Numbered from the stretch's first letter, positions 26,008-35,183 are shown. The stretch: DNA of 64,000 nt from Nocardioides furvisabuli (GCF_021083185.1 NZ_JAIGQB010000011.1:60567-124566); one strand, 5' to 3'. Notes: generated by a model not told the origin, from the sequence alone. Program-made: numbers and translations.

Positions 26008-26698
26008 GCAGGCCGATGCACACGCGTCGGAGGCCCCGGAGTACGCGGCCGGCGCAGAAGCGCCGGCCAAGAGACGCAGGGAGCTGCGTCAGACCCGGCG
26101 GCGTGTGGAGATTCTCGAGGCGGCGGCCGAGGAGTTCGCGATCCGCGGCTATCACGACGCGAGCCTGCAGAGGATCGGCGACAAGGTCGGGTTGTCGAAG
26201 GCCAGCCTGTACTACTACGTATCGTCCAAGAGCGACCTGCTCGCCGAGCTCTTGATCGCTGCGGTCGACTCCCAACCAGCCGAGGTGAGCGAAGGCGAAC
26301 CTGCCGAACGGCTGCGGGAGTTCATGCACACACACGTCAGTCGTGTCTGCACGACCGTAGAGGGCCAGGCTCTCGCCGACAACAGCGACGTGCTCATGTC
26401 CAAGACGGCGCCCGCGAACCTGGCGGCGGCTCGACGACGGTATGAGGACGTTCTCGCCTCCATCCTGAGGTCGGGCATCGCCTCGGGAGATTTCCGGGAC
26501 GTCCCTGTGCGTCCCGTGGTCAAGTTCATTTTCGCAGGCCTCAACTCGGTTCCACAGTGGTACCAGCCCAGCGGTGAGTTTGCTTTGGAGCGCGTGGTGG
26601 ACGACGTCATGGGGATCCTTCTCACTGGGGTCCTTGCCGATGGCCGCTCGTCGAGCATCGCACCAGACCCATTCGACAGAACACGTACTGAGACGTAA
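26000..26698 (+). CDS. TetR-family transcriptional regulator
   Basis: 232 aa. N-terminal helix-turn-helix region AAEEFAIRGYHDASLQRIGDKV and GLSKASLYYYVSSKSDLLAE is classic TetR; the C-terminal half is the variable ligand-binding helical bundle. The first 25 residues are an Ala/Glu-rich tail. Located inside the operon between AtuA pieces and the carboxylase subunits, the likely regulator of this cluster (AtuR and LiuR-like logic), responding to an acyl-CoA or acid. Candidate sites are the inverted repeats near 3995 and 21512-21568. Confidence 0.88.
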   Translation: MSEQADAHASEAPEYAAGAEAPAKRRRELRQTRRRVEILEAAAEEFAIRGYHDASLQRIGDKVGLSKASLYYYVSSKSDLLAELLIAAVDSQPAEVSEGEPAERLREFMHTHVSRVCTTVEGQALADNSDVLMSKTAPANLAAARRRYEDVLASILRSGIASGDFRDVPVRPVVKFIFAGLNSVPQWYQPSGEFALERVVDDVMGILLTGVLADGRSSSIAPDPFDRTRTET

Positions 26699-26707
26699 GG
26701 GAGAACC

Positions 26708-28306
26708 GTGCAGGTACTGCCCGATCGAGTAGACACCTCCTCCATCGAGTTTCAGCAAAACTTGGACCAGATGCGGTTGAGCCTCGACAAGGTCGCAGAG
26801 GTTCGCTCGGCGACGCTCCTCGGCGGAGGCGAGAAGTCCGTCGCGCGCCTACGCGCTCGCGGCAAGATGCTCGCGCGCGAACGCATCGAATGGCTGTTGG
26901 ATGAGGACTCGCCGTTCCTGGAGCTGATGCCCTTTGCGGCGTGGGGCACCGAGTTCACGGTGGGCGCCAGCGTGGTGACCGGCATCGGCGTCATCGAGGA
27001 CGTCGAGGTCATGCTCATCGCCCACGACCCCACCGTGCGCGGAGGGACCCTGAACCCCCATAGCTTCAAGAAGGTCTTCCGTGCCATGGAGATCGCGAAG
27101 GAGAACCGGCTGCCGGTCATCACGCTCGTGGAGTCGGGCGGAGCCGACCTGCCGACGCAGGCCGAAGTGGCCATTCCAGGCGGGCGGATGTTCCGGGACC
27201 TGACGGATCACTCCGCCGCCGGGCTACCCACGATCGCGCTCGTCTTCGGCAACGCGACAGCTGGCGGTGCCTACATGCCCGGCATGTCCGACTACGTGGT
27301 GATGGTCCGCGGGAGATCCAAGGTCTTCCTCGGGGGACCGCCCCTGGTGAAGATGGCCACCGGAGAGGAGTCGGACGACGAGTCGCTCGGGGGCGCGGAG
27401 ATGCATGCCCGGACCTCCGGACTCGCCGACTATCTGGCCGAGGATGAGCTCGACGCGATCCGCATCGGTCGCGAGATCGTGCGCCGTCTGAACTGGCGCA
27501 GGCTGGGCTCGAGTCCTAGCGAGCCGCCCGACGAGCCCCTCTACCCGGTCGAACAGCTCCTCGGCATCCCCTCCTCGGACCCCAAGGTGCCGTTCGACCC
27601 ACGCGATGTCCTCGCCCGGACCGTCGACGGCTCCAGGTTCGATGAGTTCAAGCCGCTCTATGGCACCTCGCTTGTCACGGGATGGGCGTCCATCCACGGA
27701 TACCCGTTGGGTGTGCTGGCCAACGCGAGAGGCGTGCTCCTCAACGAGGAGGCCGAGAAGGCGACCCAGTTCATTCAGCTCGCCAACCAGATCGACACCC
27801 CACTGCTGTTCCTCCAGAACACCACGGGATACATGGTCGGCAAGACCTACGAGCAAGCCGGGATCATCAAGGACGGCGCCAAGATGATCAACGCGGTGAC
27901 CAATAGTCGAGTCCCGCATCTCACCGTCAACATAGGAGTTTCCTACGGAGCGGGTAACTACGGCATGGCTGGCCGAGCCTTCGGACCGCGTTTCCTCTTC
28001 TCCTGGGTCAACTCCAGGACCGCCGTCATGGGACCTCAACAACTCGCGGGCGTGATGTCCATCGTCGCGAGGGAATCAGCGGTCGACAGGGGTCTCCCGT
28101 TCGACGAGGCTGCCGACGTCGTCATGCGCGAGACCGTTCAGTCGCAGATCGAGCGCGAGCAGACTGCGCTGGCGAACAGCTCGAGGGTGTACGACGACGG
28201 CGTCATCGACCCGCGCGATACGCGGACAGTCCTCGGCATCTGCCTGTCCGTGATCCACAACAACGAAGTTCGTGGCCAGCGCGGCTACGGCGTATTCAGG
28301 ATGTGA
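26708..28306 (+). CDS. acyl-CoA carboxylase carboxyltransferase (beta) subunit
   Basis: 532 aa, the size of 3-methylcrotonyl/geranyl-CoA carboxylase beta subunits (MccB/LiuB/AtuC). GTG start after GGGAGAACC. CoA-binding and oxyanion regions are visible: GGADLPTQ, AGGAYMPGMSDYVVMV, FLGGPPLVKMATGE, and in the second half FLQNTTGYMVGK and GVSYGAGNYGMAGRAF. The family adds CO2 at the gamma carbon of a beta-methyl enoyl-CoA, the hallmark step of leucine and acyclic-terpene breakdown. Partner alpha subunit follows directly. Leucine-type versus terpene-type specificity cannot be settled here. Confidence 0.9.
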   Translation: MQVLPDRVDTSSIEFQQNLDQMRLSLDKVAEVRSATLLGGGEKSVARLRARGKMLARERIEWLLDEDSPFLELMPFAAWGTEFTVGASVVTGIGVIEDVEVMLIAHDPTVRGGTLNPHSFKKVFRAMEIAKENRLPVITLVESGGADLPTQAEVAIPGGRMFRDLTDHSAAGLPTIALVFGNATAGGAYMPGMSDYVVMVRGRSKVFLGGPPLVKMATGEESDDESLGGAEMHARTSGLADYLAEDELDAIRIGREIVRRLNWRRLGSSPSEPPDEPLYPVEQLLGIPSSDPKVPFDPRDVLARTVDGSRFDEFKPLYGTSLVTGWASIHGYPLGVLANARGVLLNEEAEKATQFIQLANQIDTPLLFLQNTTGYMVGKTYEQAGIIKDGAKMINAVTNSRVPHLTVNIGVSYGAGNYGMAGRAFGPRFLFSWVNSRTAVMGPQQLAGVMSIVARESAVDRGLPFDEAADVVMRETVQSQIEREQTALANSSRVYDDGVIDPRDTRTVLGICLSVIHNNEVRGQRGYGVFRM

Positions 28307-28310
28307 ACCT

Positions 28311-30308
28311 TTGTCTTCGATAAGCATGGTCCTGGTCGCGAATCGCGGTGAAATCGCACGACGGATCTTCCGTACCTGTCGCGACATGGGCATCAGCACG
28401 GCCGCCGTCTACTCCGACGCCGACATGGACGCGCGCCACGTGGCAGAGGCGGACGTAGCCGTACGGCTGCCAGGGGTGAGCCCGGCGGAGACCTACCTGC
28501 GTCCGGATCTCCTGGTGGATGCCGCCCTCAGGGTGAACGCCGACGCCGTTCATCCTGGTTACGGGTTCCTGTCCGAGAACGCCGGCTTCGCCCGTCTCTG
28601 CGCCGAGAACGGACTCACGTTCGTAGGTCCGCCGCCGGACGCGATCGAGGCGATGGGGTCCAAACTCGCCGCCAAGGCAATCATGGCCAGTGTCGGCGTC
28701 CCTACGCTGCCATGGAGCGACGTGACCGATCTGGACACGAACACGGTCCGTCAGGCGGCTGAAGACCTCGGCTACCCCCTACTGGTCAAGGCGTCCTCGG
28801 GTGGTGGGGGGCGTGGCATGCGCACGGTGCTGGATCCCGGCGACCTACTCGAAGCCGTCGCCGCCGCCAAGCGGGAGGCCGCTGCTGCCTTCAGCGACGC
28901 GACCGTGTTCCTGGAACGACTCGTGGTCTCCCCTCGCCACGTGGAGGTGCAGGTGCTGGCCGACACGTATGGCGCCGTCGCGCACTTGTTCGAGCGCGAG
29001 TGCTCGATCCAGCGTAGATATCAGAAGATCATCGAGGAATGCCCGTCGCCCGCGGTGGATGAAGACCTGCGCGAGCGGCTGGGCAGAGACGCCGTGGCGG
29101 CGGCCAAGGCCGTTGGCTATGTGGGTGCCGGGACCGTGGAGTTCGTGATGGACGGTCAAGGTGAGTACTACTTCCTCGAGATGAACACGCGGCTCCAGGT
29201 CGAACATCCGGTCACCGAGCTGGTCACCGGGCTCGACCTGGTCCGCCTGCAGCTCATGGTCGCCCAACACGAACCGCTTCCCGCCGAGGTGTCGAACGCT
29301 CTCATCACCGGCCATGCGGTCGAGGCAAGACTCTACGCCGAGGACCCGCTGCAGCAGTTCTTGCCACAGACCGGAACGCTCGACACCTTCGACCTCGGGC
29401 AGGTTCCGGGGGTCCGGATCGACAGTGGCGTGGAAGTCGGATCGTCTGTCAGTCAGTACTACGACCCCATGGTGGCCAAGGTCATTGCCTGGGCGCCGGA
29501 CCGGCAGGAGGCGATACGCAAGCTCAGTGCGGCACTCGCCAACGCCCGCATCCATGGCTTGGTCACGAACCGGGATCTCCTGGTCCGCATCCTGCGGCAT
29601 CCCGAGTTCGTGGCCGGTCACACTGACACTGGATTCTTGACCCGGCACCCCGCCGTCGACCTGGGCCGACCACTGGCCGGACCGGACGCACAGCGCCTGC
29701 ATGCGGTCGTGGCGACCCTGGCTCTGGTTGAGCGCAATCGGGCGGCGGCGTCGGTACAGCGCACCGTCCCCGCCGGGTGGCGGAACAACCGCTCGCAGCC
29801 GCAGACCATCAGCTTCGAGGCCGGAGAAGCACAGTACCGGGTCGCCTACGTGCTGGACCATGGAACTGTTCGCGCACACGTCAACGATGACGACCTACCT
29901 GAGCTGGCCGTCAGTGTGCTCACGCCCCAACGAGTCGTTCTCGAGGTTGACGGTCTCCGCGAAACCTTCCACGTCGAGATCTCCGGTCATGGGGACTCAC
30001 CGACCGTCCATGTGGATGGCCGCCTCGGCCACACCTCCTTCACCCGGACACCGCGCTTCCCCTCCACGGCGTCAGCCGCCCCCGGCGGTTCCCTCATGGC
30101 GCCGATGCCGGGCACCGTCGCGAGGGTGCTCGTTGCTGTCGGCGACGACGTCGCTGCAGGAGAACCGCTGTTGGTCCTTGAGGCCATGAAGATGGAGCAC
30201 ACCATGACGAGTCCGCATCAGGGCGTCGTCCGCGAAGTCACGGTTGAGCAGGGGTCAGCAGTGCATGACGGTGAGGTGCTCGTGGTGATCGAGGAGAACG
30301 AGAACTAG
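28311..30308 (+). CDS. acyl-CoA carboxylase biotin carboxylase/biotin carrier (alpha) subunit
   Basis: 665 aa. Biotin carboxylase at residues 5-450 (VLVANRGEIARR, ATP-grasp KASSGGGGRGMR, FLEMNTRLQVEHPVTE, RLYAEDP), then a linker and a biotin carrier domain with EAMKMEHTM where Lys627 is the biotin site. TTG 28311 is preceded by AGGA with 9 nt spacing; an ATG at 28326 is the alternative. Works with the beta subunit just upstream as an MCC/GCC-type carboxylase. Confidence 0.92.
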   Translation: MSSISMVLVANRGEIARRIFRTCRDMGISTAAVYSDADMDARHVAEADVAVRLPGVSPAETYLRPDLLVDAALRVNADAVHPGYGFLSENAGFARLCAENGLTFVGPPPDAIEAMGSKLAAKAIMASVGVPTLPWSDVTDLDTNTVRQAAEDLGYPLLVKASSGGGGRGMRTVLDPGDLLEAVAAAKREAAAAFSDATVFLERLVVSPRHVEVQVLADTYGAVAHLFERECSIQRRYQKIIEECPSPAVDEDLRERLGRDAVAAAKAVGYVGAGTVEFVMDGQGEYYFLEMNTRLQVEHPVTELVTGLDLVRLQLMVAQHEPLPAEVSNALITGHAVEARLYAEDPLQQFLPQTGTLDTFDLGQVPGVRIDSGVEVGSSVSQYYDPMVAKVIAWAPDRQEAIRKLSAALANARIHGLVTNRDLLVRILRHPEFVAGHTDTGFLTRHPAVDLGRPLAGPDAQRLHAVVATLALVERNRAAASVQRTVPAGWRNNRSQPQTISFEAGEAQYRVAYVLDHGTVRAHVNDDDLPELAVSVLTPQRVVLEVDGLRETFHVEISGHGDSPTVHVDGRLGHTSFTRTPRFPSTASAAPGGSLMAPMPGTVARVLVAVGDDVAAGEPLLVLEAMKMEHTMTSPHQGVVREVTVEQGSAVHDGEVLVVIEENEN

Positions 30309-30370
30309 GCGGCCTCGCCGCAGACGAGCGCTTTCTGCATCCACTAACCGATGTCAACAAGGAGCACCAG

Positions 30371-31525
30371 ATGGACTTGCGTGAAACCGATGAGCACACC
30401 GCTCTCCGACAGGCCGTGGCGAAGCTTGGCCGGTCGTTCGGTCACGAGTACTTCGTCGAAACCTCGAAGTCCGGAGCCAAGAGTACGGAGCTCTGGAAGG
30501 CTGCGGGACAGCAGGGCTTCTTGGGGGTGAATCTGGCGGAGGAGTACGGCGGCGGGGGCGCCGGCGTTTACGAGCTGCAGATCGTGGCCGAGGAGCTGAC
30601 GGCTGCCGGCTGCCCACTCCTCATGATGGTGGTGTCCCCTGCGATCTGCGGCTCGGTGATCCAGGCTTTCGGCACGGAGGATCAGAAAGAGCGATGGCTC
30701 CGACGTCTCGCCAGCGGCGAGTCCATCATGTCGTTCGCCATCACCGAACCGGACGCAGGCTCGAACTCGCACAACATCTCGACAGTCGCCCGTCGCGACG
30801 GTACCGATTACGTGCTGTCCGGCACCAAGTACTACATCTCCGGTGTGGACGAGGCTGACGCGATCCTGGTCGTCGCCCGAACGGGCACGGACGACAGGGG
30901 CCGCGGGAAGCTGAGCCTCCTGGTGGTACCCACCGATGCCGCCGGCCTCACCAAGACGCTCATTCCGGTGGAGATGACGGCACCGGACAAGCAGTTCACC
31001 CTCTTCTTCGACGATGTCCGCCTTCCTGCTGAGAGCCTGATCGGAGAGGAGGGCGATGGTCTACGCCAGGTCTTCCACGGCCTGAACCCCGAGCGGATCA
31101 TGGGGGCAGCTATGGGAAACGGCATCGCTCGATATGCCCTGGCCAAGGCGGCGGAGTACGCCCGAGAGCGCCAGGTGTGGGGCGTTCCGATCGGCACCCA
31201 CCAGGGCGTCGCGCACCCCTTGGCGCTTGCGAAGATCAACGCCGATCTTGCTCGACTGATGACACAGCGGGCCGCCTGGCTGCACGACGAGGGAGACCCC
31301 CTGGCCGGAGAGGCCGCCAACATGGCGAAGTTCGCAGCTGCCGAAGCGGGCATGGCAGCGTTGGACCAGGCCATCCAGACCCACGGCGGGAACGGATTGT
31401 CGACGGAGTACGGGTTGGCCACCTTGTGGGGCTCGATGAGACTCATGCGGACCGCGCCGATCAGCCGAGAAATGATTCTCAACTACGTCGCCAGGCACAG
31501 TCTCGGCCTGCCCAGTTCCTACTAG
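30371..31525 (+). CDS. acyl-CoA dehydrogenase (AtuD/LiuA-like position)
   Basis: 384 aa. FAITEPDAGSNSHNIS, GTKYYISGVDEAD and IQTHGGNGLSTEYGLATLWG are ACAD signatures. The C-terminal Glu is absent (APISREMILNYVA) while NPERIMGAAM supplies the alternative glutamate, as in isovaleryl-CoA dehydrogenase types. CAAGGAGC precedes the ATG. Next to a carboxylase and a crotonase, it matches the AtuD/AtuE order of the terpene operon or LiuA/LiuC of leucine catabolism. Confidence 0.9.
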   Translation: MDLRETDEHTALRQAVAKLGRSFGHEYFVETSKSGAKSTELWKAAGQQGFLGVNLAEEYGGGGAGVYELQIVAEELTAAGCPLLMMVVSPAICGSVIQAFGTEDQKERWLRRLASGESIMSFAITEPDAGSNSHNISTVARRDGTDYVLSGTKYYISGVDEADAILVVARTGTDDRGRGKLSLLVVPTDAAGLTKTLIPVEMTAPDKQFTLFFDDVRLPAESLIGEEGDGLRQVFHGLNPERIMGAAMGNGIARYALAKAAEYARERQVWGVPIGTHQGVAHPLALAKINADLARLMTQRAAWLHDEGDPLAGEAANMAKFAAAEAGMAALDQAIQTHGGNGLSTEYGLATLWGSMRLMRTAPISREMILNYVARHSLGLPSSY

Positions 31526-31534
31526 GGGTTCACG

Positions 31535-32311
31535 ATGACCAACCCGCACGATGACGCTGTCACCTACGAAGTCGTCAACGGAGCCGCCTGGGTGACGCTG
31601 AACCGCCCAGACGCACGAAACGCCATCAACTCCGCGATCCGCGCCGGCTTGTTCGAGGCCGTCGACCGTTTCAACTCCGACGTTGAAGCGAAGGTCATGG
31701 TCCTCACCGGAGCAGGTGACGCGGCCTTCTGCGCCGGGGGGGACCTCAAGGAGATGGCCGAGCAGAGGCTGGGACTGCCTCCGCCGGACTTCATTCCATA
31801 CTTCGGCCGCACCGTTGCCGTCGACAAACCCACCATCGCGGCCGTCAATGGTGTGGCCTACGCAGGTGGATTCCTCCTGGCCCAGATGTGCGACCTGGTA
31901 GTCGCCGCCGAGAACGCCCGCTTCGCCGTGACGGAGGCGAAAGTCGGCCGCGGGTCGCCGTGGGCGGCTCCCTTGCCGTGGTTGATCCCACCCCGCGTGG
32001 CCATGCAGCTTCTCATGACGGGCGATCCCATCGACGCTGTGAGGGCGCGGGAGGTCGGGCTGGTCAACGAAGTGGTCCCTGCCGCACAGCTACGCGAGGC
32101 GGCTCAGGAGCTGGCTGAGCGGATCGCCGCCAATGCCCCGCTCTCCGTCGCAGCATCGAAGGCGATGGTGTACGCATCAGCAGATCGTGGTTGGCATGAC
32201 GCACTCGATGAGGCGGACCGGATCTGGGAGCCTGTCTATCTGAGCGCTGATGCACAGGAAGGTCCACGGGCGTTCCGCGAGAAACGCCCACCGCAATGGC
32301 AGGGCCGATGA
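31535..32311 (+). CDS. enoyl-CoA hydratase/isomerase family (crotonase)
   Basis: 258 aa. AAFCAGGDLKEM and NGVAYAGGFLLAQMCDLVVA form the oxyanion hole. At the Glu144 position a Leu is found (GGFLL), while the Glu164 position is kept (AVTEAKVG), the opposite pattern to the crotonase at 1236. Follows the dehydrogenase by 9 nt and overlaps the next gene (ATGA). By position it would hydrate the carboxylated enoyl-CoA as AtuE/LiuC do (inference). Confidence 0.88.
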   Translation: MTNPHDDAVTYEVVNGAAWVTLNRPDARNAINSAIRAGLFEAVDRFNSDVEAKVMVLTGAGDAAFCAGGDLKEMAEQRLGLPPPDFIPYFGRTVAVDKPTIAAVNGVAYAGGFLLAQMCDLVVAAENARFAVTEAKVGRGSPWAAPLPWLIPPRVAMQLLMTGDPIDAVRAREVGLVNEVVPAAQLREAAQELAERIAANAPLSVAASKAMVYASADRGWHDALDEADRIWEPVYLSADAQEGPRAFREKRPPQWQGR

Positions 32312-33189
32312 GCACGGGCCGTCCGAGCACCGGTGGTATCGACGACAAAGGCATGCAGCTCGACCTGGTGCTACGTGATGTCGCCGCCGAAACGGGCTGC
32401 CTGATGAGCATGCTGCTGGCTCTGCCGGTCGTCGCCTGGGAGAAGGCGACGCCCGCGGAAGGGTGGACGGTTCGAGATCAGGTGAGCCACCTGACGTTCT
32501 CAGACAACGCTGCCTATCTCGCACTCACCGACCGGGCCGCGTTCACCCAGTTGCTCGCGCAGTCACAGCCGGACCCGATCGCTTTCGTGGACCGTGCGAA
32601 CATCCCCGGGCGGACGACCGGTGTACCTGAGCTGCTCGGCGGATTCGTTCAGGCGCGGGTGCAGATGGTGCACTCGCTGCGTGCAGTCGATCGGCACACT
32701 CGGGTTCCTTGGTTCGGGCCGCCCATGAGCGTGCTCTCCTTCGTCACTGCTCGGCTGATGGAGACGTGGGCACATGGGCAGGACGTGCGCGACGCGCTAG
32801 GGGCGGAGACGGTCGCGACCGATAGGCTCAGACATATCGCGGACATCGGAGTTCGGGCGCTGCCGAACAGCTTTCGGGCGCACGGGCGACCGATCCCTGC
32901 GGCCCCGGTCCGGGTGGAGATCACCGGACCTTCCGGAGAGTTGTGGGTATGGGGTGAACGGGGAGCGAAAAACCGCGTCACCGGGTCGGCGCTCGATTTC
33001 TGTCTCGTCGTCACGCAGAGGCGTCACCCTGGTGACACTGACGTATCAACCGAGGGCGCGGTCGCGGCGGAGTGGATATCCATAGCGCAAGCCTTCGCTG
33101 GCCCCCCCGGCGCCGGCCGGGGCGCGGGCCAATTCTCTGGGCGTCCCGCAGAACCCGCAGCCGCCCTTGGGGATGAACGGCACGACTGA
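32308..33189 (+). CDS. DinB/MDMPI-like protein, TIGR03084 type
   Basis: 293 aa. GWTVRDQVSHLTFSDNAAYLAL has the conserved histidine of the mycothiol-dependent maleylpyruvate isomerase N-terminal fold, and ETWAHGQDVRDALG carries a second metal-type histidine. Members of this actinobacterial group accompany acyl-CoA catabolic genes but their reaction is unknown to me. ATG 32308 overlaps the crotonase stop. Last gene of the long + operon. Confidence 0.8.
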   Translation: MSTGRPSTGGIDDKGMQLDLVLRDVAAETGCLMSMLLALPVVAWEKATPAEGWTVRDQVSHLTFSDNAAYLALTDRAAFTQLLAQSQPDPIAFVDRANIPGRTTGVPELLGGFVQARVQMVHSLRAVDRHTRVPWFGPPMSVLSFVTARLMETWAHGQDVRDALGAETVATDRLRHIADIGVRALPNSFRAHGRPIPAAPVRVEITGPSGELWVWGERGAKNRVTGSALDFCLVVTQRRHPGDTDVSTEGAVAAEWISIAQAFAGPPGAGRGAGQFSGRPAEPAAALGDERHD

Positions 33190-33272
33190 TGAAGAACCGG
33201 ACTACGCCCGCCGGTGCCCGGCCCTAGACCACTGTCGGGGAAGGACAGATTGATAGCGCCGGGGGGAGGGTC

Positions 33273-33298
33273 TGCCGCACGATCAGGTGACAGGTTGG
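33273..33298 (+). repeat. 26-bp dispersed direct repeat, copy 1
   Basis: Contains GATCAGGTGACAGGTTGG; 24 of 26 bases match the copy at 34921-34946 in the same orientation. The two copies bracket the MaoC gene and two small hypothetical genes. The rest of 33190-33454 shows no coding sequence. Confidence 0.6.
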
Positions 33299-33454
33299 GT
33301 CGGGCCCGGTGGCGGATCCCGGTGCGTCAGGCTGAGGTGAGACACCACTTCTGAGTTCCTTCCCCGCACCGGGCGAAGGTGGATCCCGTATGGTTGGGCG
33401 TCCGCGGCTTGGAGACCTGCCAGCGCCACCCGAGGTTCCGACTATCGTAGTGGC

Positions 33455-33907
33455 ATGCGCATCTTCACCACGCTGGACGACGTCGCCGCGGCTGCTGCTA
33501 CCGACATCGGCACCAGCGAATGGTTCGTCGTCGATCAGGCCCGCATTGACGCCTTCGCCGACGCCACGCTGGACTACCAGTGGATCCACGTCGATGCGGA
33601 CGCGGCCGCTGCGGGGCCCTTCGGGAAGACGATCGCGCACGGCTTTCTCACCCTGAGCCTGCTCTCCCACTTCGCGTCGCAGGTGTTCGCGCTCGAGACG
33701 CCGGGTGCCCGACTGAACTACGGACTCGAAAGGGTGAGGTTTCCGGCACCGGTCCCGGTCGATAGTCGCCTACGCTCGCACGTGCGATTCGGCGAAATCC
33801 GGGATCTCCCGACGGGCAAGCAGCTCGTCGTCGAGCACACAGTCGAGATTGAGGGTCATGGTAAGCCGGCGTGTGTCGCGGGGCATCTCGTCCTTCTCTT
33901 CGCTTGA
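33455..33907 (+). CDS. MaoC-like hydratase
   Basis: 150 aa. FADATLDYQWIHVDADAA holds the hydratase-2 Asp/His motif and GKTIAHGFLTLSLLSHF the following conserved helix; NYGLERVRFPAPVPV is typical of the NodN/MaoC single-domain group. ATG 33455 follows a weakly conserved region. It stands alone, 265 bp after the operon, possibly a relic of it or separately expressed. Hydrates an enoyl-CoA. Confidence 0.88.
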   Translation: MRIFTTLDDVAAAAATDIGTSEWFVVDQARIDAFADATLDYQWIHVDADAAAAGPFGKTIAHGFLTLSLLSHFASQVFALETPGARLNYGLERVRFPAPVPVDSRLRSHVRFGEIRDLPTGKQLVVEHTVEIEGHGKPACVAGHLVLLFA

Positions 33908-34087
33908 CCTGGGATCGGCACGGCCGGGCGCGGCGTCACCATTAGTTTGGTTCGCTACCTCACACCTCCACCATCTTCGCGACTGTGCTGTATGCCGAGC
34001 AGCGCAGCAGTCTCCGCGCTGGAAACGTAAGACACCCGGCGACGAAAAGTCGTGTCGGACGCCCCTCAAGGCGGCGTGGGCATGACC

Positions 34088-34339
34088 TCAACGGCGTATA
34101 AACTTCAGGACGTCGTCGACGCCGGTGCGGTTACTACTGGGTTCGAGCGTGCCCCGGGAGGCCACGTCCGGATCCAGGCCGCGGGCTCGCGCCTGCTTGC
34201 GGAGCTCGTCAAGACCTAGTTCGGCATCAAGCATGTCGTGTTCGTGGCGCTTGAGTCGGATGTCGTCGCGTCGCGCTCCCGCTTGGTTGGCCTCGCTGAA
34301 CACCGCGGTGCCTCCAACGACGAGAGCGCCGGCCAGCAT
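34088..34339 (-). CDS. small hypothetical protein, one membrane segment
   Basis: 83 aa from the ATG at 34339; an in-frame TTG at 34345 is the alternative. Starts MLAGALVVGGTAVF, one possible membrane helix, followed by a charged helical region (DDIRLKRHEHDMLDAELGLD). AGGAGG lies about 20-25 nt upstream, further than usual. Divergent from the 34454 gene. No family recognised. Coding status moderate. Confidence 0.45.
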   Translation of the reverse strand: MLAGALVVGGTAVFSEANQAGARRDDIRLKRHEHDMLDAELGLDELRKQARARGLDPDVASRGTLEPSSNRTGVDDVLKFIRR

Positions 34340-34441
34340 GTACAAGAAGATGGGCCTGGATGCCTCCTGTTGTTGAGTGATTGTGTCGCTACTAGGTTCG
34401 ATGCGGCGCGGGTAGGTCCGTGTTCACGTGACGCGGGGTTC

Positions 34442-34447
34442 TAAACT
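34442..34447 (+). promoter_or_regulatory. -10 element for a probably leaderless gene
   Basis: TAAACT ends 6 bp before the GTG at 34454, so transcription would begin at or next to the start codon; no ribosome-binding site is visible. No clear -35 element. Confidence 0.45.
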
Positions 34448-34453
34448 GGCACT

Positions 34454-34930
34454 GTGCCCCGATCTCGCGTCGGCGTCTGGGATCAGACGCTCATTGACGA
34501 TCTGGCCGCTGAGGGTGTCGCGATCTCGCCGGCTCAGCTCGAGAGATGGCGTGCGCGGGGCTTACTTCCTCGGAACGACCGTTGCTGGCTGGGGCGAGGG
34601 CAGGGCAGCGCCTCTGCCCACCCAGTCCGCGACATGATTGACGTAGCGAGGGTGCTCGCTTGGTACTCGGGCCGTGGGCGACCGTGGCAGTTGGCCGGCC
34701 TCGGGCTGATCGATGAGGGCTGGGTCATCGAAGACGAGGAACTGCTTCAGACTCTCGCGATCTGGGTGATCGATCGGGGTAGTGCTCGTTTGAGGGCGCT
34801 GGCTCTGGCCGCGCGCCGCGACGGACTGATCACCGACGAAGACTTGCATCAGCCAGATCCGTATGTGGGGATCGCGGCAGGGTTGGTCCAGCGCCATCGG
34901 AGTACGCGATCAATGGGGTGTGCTGCATGA
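34454..34930 (+). CDS. hypothetical protein, MerR-like helix-turn-helix
   Basis: 158 aa starting at GTG 34454, apparently leaderless. The N-terminal 60 residues (LIDDLAAEGVAISPAQLERW then RARGLLP) resemble the winged helix of MerR-type proteins, and RDMIDVARVLAWYSGRGRPW continues as a helical region. The remainder (DEELLQTLAIWVIDRG) is unassigned. Genes of this type are seen in actinobacterial integrative elements; it may regulate the element (inference). The second 26-bp repeat overlaps its end. Confidence 0.65.
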   Translation: MPRSRVGVWDQTLIDDLAAEGVAISPAQLERWRARGLLPRNDRCWLGRGQGSASAHPVRDMIDVARVLAWYSGRGRPWQLAGLGLIDEGWVIEDEELLQTLAIWVIDRGSARLRALALAARRDGLITDEDLHQPDPYVGIAAGLVQRHRSTRSMGCAA

Positions 34931-34946
34931 TCAGGTGACAGGTTGG
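34921..34946 (+). repeat. 26-bp dispersed direct repeat, copy 2
   Basis: Matches 33273-33298 with two C/T differences; overlaps the last codons and stop of the 34454 gene. Beyond it the 307-bp stretch to the integrase end holds two hairpins and a tRNA-like arm but no gene. Confidence 0.6.
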
Positions 34947-35014
34947 CCCGCGCCAACTGGTCGTCGTCGGATCAGGCCCGGTCGCGCCGACCACGCCTGC
35001 ACTCTCCCTATTGA

Positions 35015-35034
35015 ATGTTGGCCCGGGACAACAT
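35015..35034. repeat. inverted repeat (hairpin)
   Basis: ATGTTG (35015-35020) and CAACAT (35029-35034) with an 8-nt GC-rich loop. No T-run; role unknown. Confidence 0.35.
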
Positions 35035-35132
35035 GGGAAGGGGATGTGCAGCATCTGGCATTACTTGAGGGCTGCGAGGCGCGCAGTCGGTAGCTGAGAG
35101 GCGCTTCGCTCGAAGCCGAGGGAGTACCGGGT

Positions 35133-35161
35133 AAGTCTGCTGGTCAGGTCAGGCCAGACTT
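35133..35161. terminator. hairpin downstream of the integrase gene
   Basis: AAGTCTG (35133-35139) pairs with CAGACTT (35155-35161) around a 15-nt loop containing a GGTCAGGTCAGG repeat. It lies 77 nt beyond the integrase stop, so it may end that transcript, but there is no clear T-run. Confidence 0.3.
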
Positions 35162-35183
35162 CGCATCACATCTGCGCTTGCTT

